In this document: piece after piece, positions 58,380-64,000 of the stretch
How positions within the stretch are numbered: position 1 is the stretch's first letter
Layout of the letters: the number at the start of each line of letters is the position of its first letter
Assembly (NCBI GenBank): GCA_963920765.1
Contig: OY987243.1
Coordinates: 13,020,001 to 13,084,000 of the forward strand
Reading direction: 5' to 3'
Origin: Ulota crispa
Lineage: Eukaryota; Streptophyta; Bryopsida; Orthotrichales; Orthotrichaceae
DNA: 64,000 nucleotides
Notes under the pieces: generated by a model
The model's input: the letters and a program-made list of their open reading frames with translations, nothing else
Databases searched by the model: none
What the model was told of the DNA's origin: nothing
Made by a program: the position numbers and the translations under genes

Positions 58380-58693
58380 AGGTAGGAGCACTCATAAACG
58401 TCAAACTAAGGGTTTAAACCATGATGGCTATGAATAAACAACTACCAAATTATAGGATCCTATTAAGAACAGGAAAAAAATAAGTTTGCACTTTCAAATG
58501 TATTTTGTGGATACTATGAGAATAAGTTATGAATTTTTAAAAAGCAAACTATCATTGCACCCATAACCACTTTTAAGATTTCATGTTCACATGTTGTACA
58601 TCTTTATCATTACATCTATTCACTTTCTCAGATTTTCCAAGATTTCAAAAGTGACAGCTATGGAAACACTAACGTTTATGAGTGCTCCTACCT
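58380..58693. mobile_element. AGGTAG-end MITE, copy 4 (314 bp, inverted)
   Basis: AGGTAGGAGCACTCATAAAC pairs with the inverse GTTTATGAGTGCTCCTACCT, a 20 bp perfect inverted repeat. TA lies on both sides (58,378-58,379, 58,694-58,695). The interior is the reverse complement of the 316 bp copy at 2,927-3,242. Confidence 0.85.
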
Positions 58694-58722
58694 TACGCAA
58701 TTTTTTTGGGGGGTTTCTTTTA

Positions 58723-59032
58723 GGGAAAATTACATGGATACCCCTAAAGTTTGCAACAATTTCAAAGATACCCTTGCTTTTTCAGAAATTTCACAAATAT
58801 CCTTGGACAAAATTTTCAAGCGATTTTTTTGTTGTGCATGCCACTTTTCTTGTTCCTTGTACGCTTGCATAATTAGAAAGAAGCAATCTTGCACAAAGGA
58901 AGAAGAGAAGTGACATGCACAACAAAAAAGATGCTTGAACATTTTGGTCCAAGGATATCTGTGAAATTTCTGAAAAAGCAAGCATATCTATGAAATTGTT
59001 GCAAACTTCAGGGGTATCCATGAAATTTTCCC
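58723..59032. mobile_element. Fold-back MITE with GGGAAAATT end, copy 3 (best preserved)
   Basis: GGGAAAATTACATGGATACC pairs with the inverse GGTATCCATGAAATTTTCCC. The arms continue through AAGTTTGCAACAATTTCA and AATTTCACAAATATCCTTGG. The flanks TTTCTTTTA and TTTTTTTA look like an imperfect 8-9 bp duplication. The unit 228 bp downstream shows the site unfilled. Frames on both strands are products of the palindrome. Confidence 0.8.
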
Positions 59033-59356
59033 TTTTTTTATTGGTAAAGAGGCATTGTCTGTTCTCAGAAGGAGGCTAAATTTAGCACAGCTTCTATTCA
59101 AATTTTTGTTTACAGGCTTCGGATTGCAGGGGAGGATGCCTTGCATATGGCTATCCTATGGAAGCTTGAGAAGTAAGCTAGCGCTACAAGGAATAGAGCC
59201 TCTTGTAATGTCGCTGTTTGTTGCTTTTGTGTCATCCAAATATATGGATTTTCTTGGAAGTTTTTTTATTGGTAAAGAGACATTTTTATTAGCAGGTAGA
59301 AGAAAACTAACTCCACCTTCCTTTACCAAACACTGTTTTCAAATGGGGACTCAATA

Positions 59357-59512
59357 CACTAGTAAAAAAATAGGTCTTAAATGACTAAGTGACAATAACT
59401 ACACCACAATTGTACAAGTGAAATTGAGTCATTTTGTAATTGTTGTATAGTCATTGCAATTGTGGTCTAGTTATTGTCACTTAGTCATGTAGGACCTATT
59501 TTTTTACTAGTG
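59357..59512. mobile_element. CACTA-type palindromic MITE, 156 bp
   Basis: CACTAGTAAAAAAATAGGTC at the left and GACCTATTTTTTTACTAGTG at the right form a perfect 20 bp inverted end. ATA lies on both sides (59,354-59,356, 59,513-59,515), the 3 bp duplication expected of CACTA elements. The arms continue inward (GACTAAGTGACAATAACTA, CACAATTG) to a small loop. Near-perfect pairing suggests recent movement. Confidence 0.88.
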
Positions 59513-59711
59513 ATACAACACAACTTTTATCAGGCTTTTAAAAATGGTTTTGGACCACAAGGGAAACACTTTGCATTTAGAAAAGCTACCAAGAGAGAGT
59601 TTGATTAGGTACCTTACTTGAAAAAGGAAGCTACTAATAGAAGGAACAAAGCCCCTTATAACGTGGCTTTTGTGTGATCCACTAGGTGGGTTTTTTTGGG
59701 GTTTTTTTTTA

Positions 59712-60513
59712 GGGTAAATATCAAAAATGACCCTGACAATTGGCCGTATTTTGAAAGTAACCCTAACATTCTCGAAATATCAAAAATAGACCTTAGCAAT
59801 GATTTCAAGGATTGGTAGTTTACTAGAAACAAGTTTTGGGAAATAATCGCATATTTGAGGGCATTTGCAATCCACTTGACATAAAGGCCCGGTATATCAA
59901 ATCCTAATCTATTAATAGCATATAGTTAATCACACAAAAATCATATGATTTGAAGGGCATGAAAATCCTCATTCTAAAAACATAATAAACTTTTGGTTTG
60001 CCCATTGCATGATTTAGATATATCACATCAAATGTTAGCTAACTTCCAAAAAACTTAAAGGCCTCTCCAAATCAAACCTAAATAAGGAAATTTTAATAAA
60101 GTGGACCGCAATTGTACCAACCCTTTCACTAAAATTTCCTTATTTAGTTTGATTTGGAGAGGCCTTTAAGTTTTTTGGAAGTTAGCTAACATTTGATGTG
60201 ATATATCTAAATCATGCAATGGGCAAACCAAAAGTTTATTATGTTTTTAGAATGAGGATTTTCATGCCCTTCAAATCATATGATTTTTGTGTGATTAACT
60301 ATATGCTATTAATAGATTAGGATTTGATATACCGGGCCTTTATGTCAAGTGGATTGCAAATGCCCTCAAATATGCGATTATTTCCCAAAACTTGTTTCTA
60401 GTAAACTACCAATTCTTGAAATCATTGCTGAGGTCTATTTTTGATATTTCGAGAATGTTAGGGTTATTTTCAAAATATGGCCAATTGTCAGGGTCATTTT
60501 CAATATTTTCCCC
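59712..60513. mobile_element. Mutator-like long-hairpin element, about 800 bp
   Basis: GGGTAAATATCAAAAATGAC pairs with the inverse of GTCATTTTCAATATTTTCCC. The two arms, about 395 bp each, match almost base for base up to a loop of about 20 bp near 60,108-60,128 (GACCGCAATTGTACC). The flanks are T(9)A and T(10)A, compatible with a 10 bp duplication. The inner arm contains GTTAGCTAACTTCC and GGCCTCTCCAAATCAAACC, also found inside the element at 19,879. No ORF of note. Confidence 0.85.
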
Positions 60514-60540
60514 TTTTTTTTTTATTGGTAAAGAGATGCG

Positions 60541-63060
60541 CAATATGGAATGCACATAGGTATGGGAAAACATGGTTTAGGGTTTGCTCACACTTGGTGT
60601 TAAGAGGGATAGTAACCAAAGAAAATTAGATGCATTTGGACACACTTTTAGACTATATTCATATTGCAAATACCCCTCCTAACACCAAGTGTGAACATAC
60701 CCTAAGCATAGATTTGTGCAAATTCATTCATTGTAATGGATGATATTAGTAGTTTCATCCAACTTTTGGTTGCATGACTTGCATCCAATGTTTCTGTGAG
60801 AGGGTTTTGCAATTTCATCCATTTTATTACTCGGTTTTCTTAATCTTCCGTAGCCAGTGTTAAAATGAGGTATGCTTTTGGTAAAAGTTTGTCCGATTTT
60901 TTTTCCGTGATGCATGATATTGAACTTGGATTTCTAGGCACATTTAGTAGTAATTTTAGCAATTTAAGCTACTTATGAGAAATTCATGATAGGGAGCACG
61001 GTCTATACTCTCTGTGGTAAGTTGATTAGTAATACATCTGCTCCTGTAAACTTAGTCACATAAAATGGGGAGAACCAGCAGTTGGTTTCAGACCTTGGAA
61101 CATTTTGCAGTTAAACAAATTCCTTTCCTATGGGTCATTTTCTGAAAGAAAAATCTTGAGTTATTTGCGGTAGTTTTGTAGATTTTTCGCGCAAGAGAAA
61201 GAGCTCGTGCTTGCTTTTTTTGCACCTTGTTAGGTGCGCTAAATTTGTTGGTTTTTTTCAAAAGAGAAACTACAATTTTGCATGATAAGACCATTTTCAC
61301 TTGCAAAAACGCTTAGGGAAAAGTTTGTTGTCTTTAAGGTTTGGAACTCCCTATTGTTAATTGGGGAAATTGCAAAAATAAAAATTCTATTGAATGTCAG
61401 AATTGCAGGTTGGAATTGGCTTCATTTTCACACAAAATTAATTGTAATATAATTGTAGGCAATATTTGATGTAGACACATGAAAAAAAGGTTGAAAGTGG
61501 AGAATGAAGAATATTAGCCAATAAAGATAATAAATCCAGCCAAAAATTTGCTCAACCATTAAGCGGCTACTTTGCTTGAGAAGTTGGGGCTTTTGTACCC
61601 TAAGATGGTCCCATCACTAGCTTCTCAATTGTTTGGGTTTGTGAAGTCCACTTCCAAGCCCTTTTATTCTATTATATTAGGAGTCAAGGTTGGCATTTAA
61701 AGAAAAATTGCAACATTCAAAAGGCAATATTTGGTTTAGTCACCAACTCCTAGAAATGGGTTCATCAAAGCCAATTTGTTGTTAGATTTCAATATTGTAC
61801 AATTGTAGTAATGAGATAATTTATTTTTAACTCAAGTATTCAACAACATAGGGTAAAATCTAAACTTAAATGGTTCTGCTTAATCTTTCCTTGGTTTTTA
61901 TATTATTTGAAGCTTTCAAGACTTGTGATTATGGTCTCAACTTTTTAGCCATAGAGCATGCCAAAAAAATTCATTGTACGATCACTATAATAAGTGCTTG
62001 AGGTTGTTCTTGAGCTCATATTTTTTTGGTTCAAACAACCCTAAGTGATTCCTAGTGTAAATTTTACCTTCTATAGGTTGGCCCCACTTTTACATATGTG
62101 ATCTTGTCTTTCTACAATTTATCTTACCAACATGAGTACGTGCAATATTTATAATTTTGATTTGAACACAAATTTAATCCCTAAAGATGCTATTCCTATT
62201 TGGGGCTGCACATGACAAATTTTTGAATCTAGCTATAAATTAACCCAACAAACCCAGAGGACTTTTGATTTTGATTTCTTTATTTAACCATATTTCACCA
62301 AAAATTTGTTGACAAATGCAAAAGTTGTAAAACCGCTACCAAAACCTTCAATGAAATAACTGAAAAAGGAATGGTTTCTCTAAAATTCTTAGCGTCCAAA
62401 AATTAAGATGCTCCTTGGTCAATCACATTTCTGACTTTCGAAGTATTCGTTTTTTGTGTTTGACTTGAATCAGCAAAATGAGATTTATCAAGTTTCATAA
62501 CTTTTATTTCTAGGATCTTGGAATTTAGTGAAATATCGCGACTGCAATTTGAAGGCACTCTTTTGTGAATTCTTATTTCAAAATCTTCATTTGGAAGATC
62601 ACTTAAGTTTGAAATTCAATTACTTCCTTCTCATCTCAAATACCCATGTTTAATCATAATTAACTAAGTTAAGCATAAATTTAGTTTTTCTTAATTTAGT
62701 TTCAGAGAAGACTAAACTTGGCTTGAACTTTGTAGCATTTGATGTTTGCTTGTATCATCTTTAAGAAATAAAACTTGTATCAATATCTATGTTTTTTAAG
62801 ATCATTTAAAGTTTTTTACGTTGATAAATAACATACAGTTTTTTTCAATTCATAGAAAATGGTAAAAATTTATGAAAACGTTGAACTTTGTTTTGTTAAG
62901 AATATATTGCTCATAAACTTTACAAGCACATTTGAATTGTAGAGGACTAAAGTTAATACACTTGTTAAATATGATTCTTATGAACTCTTTTATTTCTAAA
63001 CTAGTATAGGTACCCGTCGGTCCAACAAGAGGCAAAATAATTTCAAACTCAGTTCCACAA
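60541..63060. other. Unassigned AT-rich stretch
   Basis: GGGTTTGCTCACACTTGGTGTTAAGAGG-like sequence at about 60,580 pairs with its inverse at about 60,675-60,710 (CTAACACCAAGTGTGAACAT), a small inverted-repeat element of about 130 bp. About 61,080-61,320 is the second copy of the repeat at 56,650-56,900. A possible orphan TTAA end (TTAA-TCCCTAAAGATG) lies at 62,174. No gene is recognised. Confidence 0.45.
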
Positions 63061-63340
63061 AATGTTTCGCACATAGTAAAACATTTGTTGTTTGCAATAA
63101 AACAATTTTTGTTTTTTGGCCACGCAACAAAACAATTTTGGTTTTTATTCACACAGTAAAAGGATCCATTTTTTGTTTTTACTCACACAATGAAAAAACC
63201 ATTTTTGTTGTTTTTACCAACATAGACTAGTTTACCCATGTAGTAAAAAAAATTACCCGCACAATCTAGTTCATACATGCAGCACAAGAATTTTTATTTT
63301 TACCCATAAATTTTTTACCCTCATGGTAAAAGGATCACCA
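63061..63340 (+). repeat. Degenerate minisatellite, about 32 bp period
   Basis: The word CACRCARYAAAA followed by a TTTTTGTTTTTA block recurs about every 30-35 bp (at about 63,069, 63,121, 63,151, 63,184 and weaker beyond). The 100-codon minus frame at 62,850-63,152 reads through part of it and is not a gene. Confidence 0.65.
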
Positions 63341-64000
63341 AAAGGTGAATCGTATTCTGTTATTATAGTAGATGGATGCTACGGTGTCTGTTATGGACGA
63401 TTTTTTTCCCAAAGCTTGTTTGGAACTTAACTTTTTACAATATTTTTCTTATCTCTTTGCGACTTCACCTGTATTATAAAATAAAATCTAGGACACTTCT
63501 ATTTCAGCTCTAAGCTTCAATATGTCCCCTTCTAGTATTAGTAAATTTACCCTGAGCTTTTAGTGCAAAACTTCACTCATCCAACGGTTGGATAGTTTTC
63601 AAAAGAATATGAGGTTGGTGACTTGGTGTTCACAAATTAATCACACATGTAGAAATAAGGCTCAATGTCCAGTGTCCACAAAATCAACCATAAATGCAAA
63701 ATTTACCTCTATGCAAATGTTGTTTACTTCAATTTCGTGAAATCATTAGCAGAAGCCAAGTTTTGGATAAGAATCTTGACTGAGGATTTTACAAGAATGA
63801 GGGATTCTTATGAATGATGAAGGATTACTTACAAGAAACAAAATATTCCTTCTTTTAGGAAACGTCCAATTTTGGGACTTTTGAGTTCTTACATTCTCAA
63901 AAAAACATTTACAAAATACTCTTTCGAAACACAAAACTCAAAATTCCCAAAATTGATTTTTTTTCAAATTCATGAACACAATCTTTAGAATTTGCAAGCA
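63341..64000. other. Unassigned AT-rich stretch to the window end
   Basis: No gene, RNA or structured element is recognised. Confidence 0.45.

Larger units (their letters stand above)
58191..60540 (+). repeat. Three-unit diverged tandem array, riddled with insertions
   Basis: Three units end with the same motif ATTGGTAAAGAG at 59,040, 59,268 and 60,524. They share GGCTTTTGTGTGATCCA-like and GCTAGYGCTACARGRAA-like blocks. With the MITEs removed, the units are roughly 230-285 bp. Unit 1 holds two MITEs, unit 2 none, and unit 3 a CACTA MITE and a large hairpin. The array opens with the 22 bp palindrome centred on TTTAAA-like AATT at 58,191-58,212 (GGGCTAAATTTAGCCC). The 109-codon frame at 59,055-59,384 is repeat sequence. 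Confidence 0.7.

Noticed and set aside
59055-59384. 109-codon plus-strand open frame
   Set aside because: Spans the junction of two tandem repeat units; the other units do not keep the frame open.

Overview
The window looks like nuclear DNA from a land plant. The only gene I can name encodes a plant-specific zinc-finger homeodomain (ZF-HD/ZHD) protein. The rest is AT-rich, has no long open reading frame, and is packed with short non-autonomous DNA transposons. The zinc-finger sequence looks more like an early-diverging plant (bryophyte-like) than a typical flowering plant, but that is an impression and not a placement. I see no rRNA, tRNA, CRISPR array, organelle gene or bacterial operon.

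Layout. Bases 1-21,600 and 28,900-64,000 are repeat territory. About 21,600-28,900 is a more GC-rich, nearly transposon-free island. It holds the ZHD gene on the minus strand (CDS 26,260-27,024 from an ATG), a candidate 5'UTR intron with its donor near 27,733, a possible overlapping upstream ORF, and a tandem duplication of about 175-195 bp upstream of the gene (28,495-28,864). Bases 22,000-26,000 have no recognisable coding sequence, although one good minus-strand splice donor lies at 25,162.

The repeats sort into families by their ends. (1) TTAA elements begin CCYYTRARNGNCC directly inside TTAA and end in the inverse. At least a dozen candidates fall into length classes of about 930, 780, 650, 540, 240 and 100 bp. 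The end pattern and the TTAA target are those of the piggyBac superfamily. (2) Fold-back elements with 8-10 bp target duplications and long inverted arms are Mutator-like. One has an empty site elsewhere in this window. (3) Elements beginning CAGTRSYVCC with TA duplications, including two 866-949 bp hairpins, are pogo/Tc1-mariner-like. (4) AGGTAG...CTACCT elements have TA duplications. (5) There is one clean CACTA-type palindrome with a 3 bp duplication, and a decayed one. (6) A GGGGCG-TTCACAC-end family, a TTCATTAAATTGGGA-end family and one element between two (TA)n tracts complete the set. No transposase gene is visible, so all would depend on enzymes encoded elsewhere.

Nesting is common. 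A hAT-like element sits inside a TTAA element, two TTAA elements share one TTAA, and a tandem array at 58-60.5 kb carries four different insertions. Many short open frames here begin at TTG, GTG or similar and lie inside these repeats; I do not regard them as genes.
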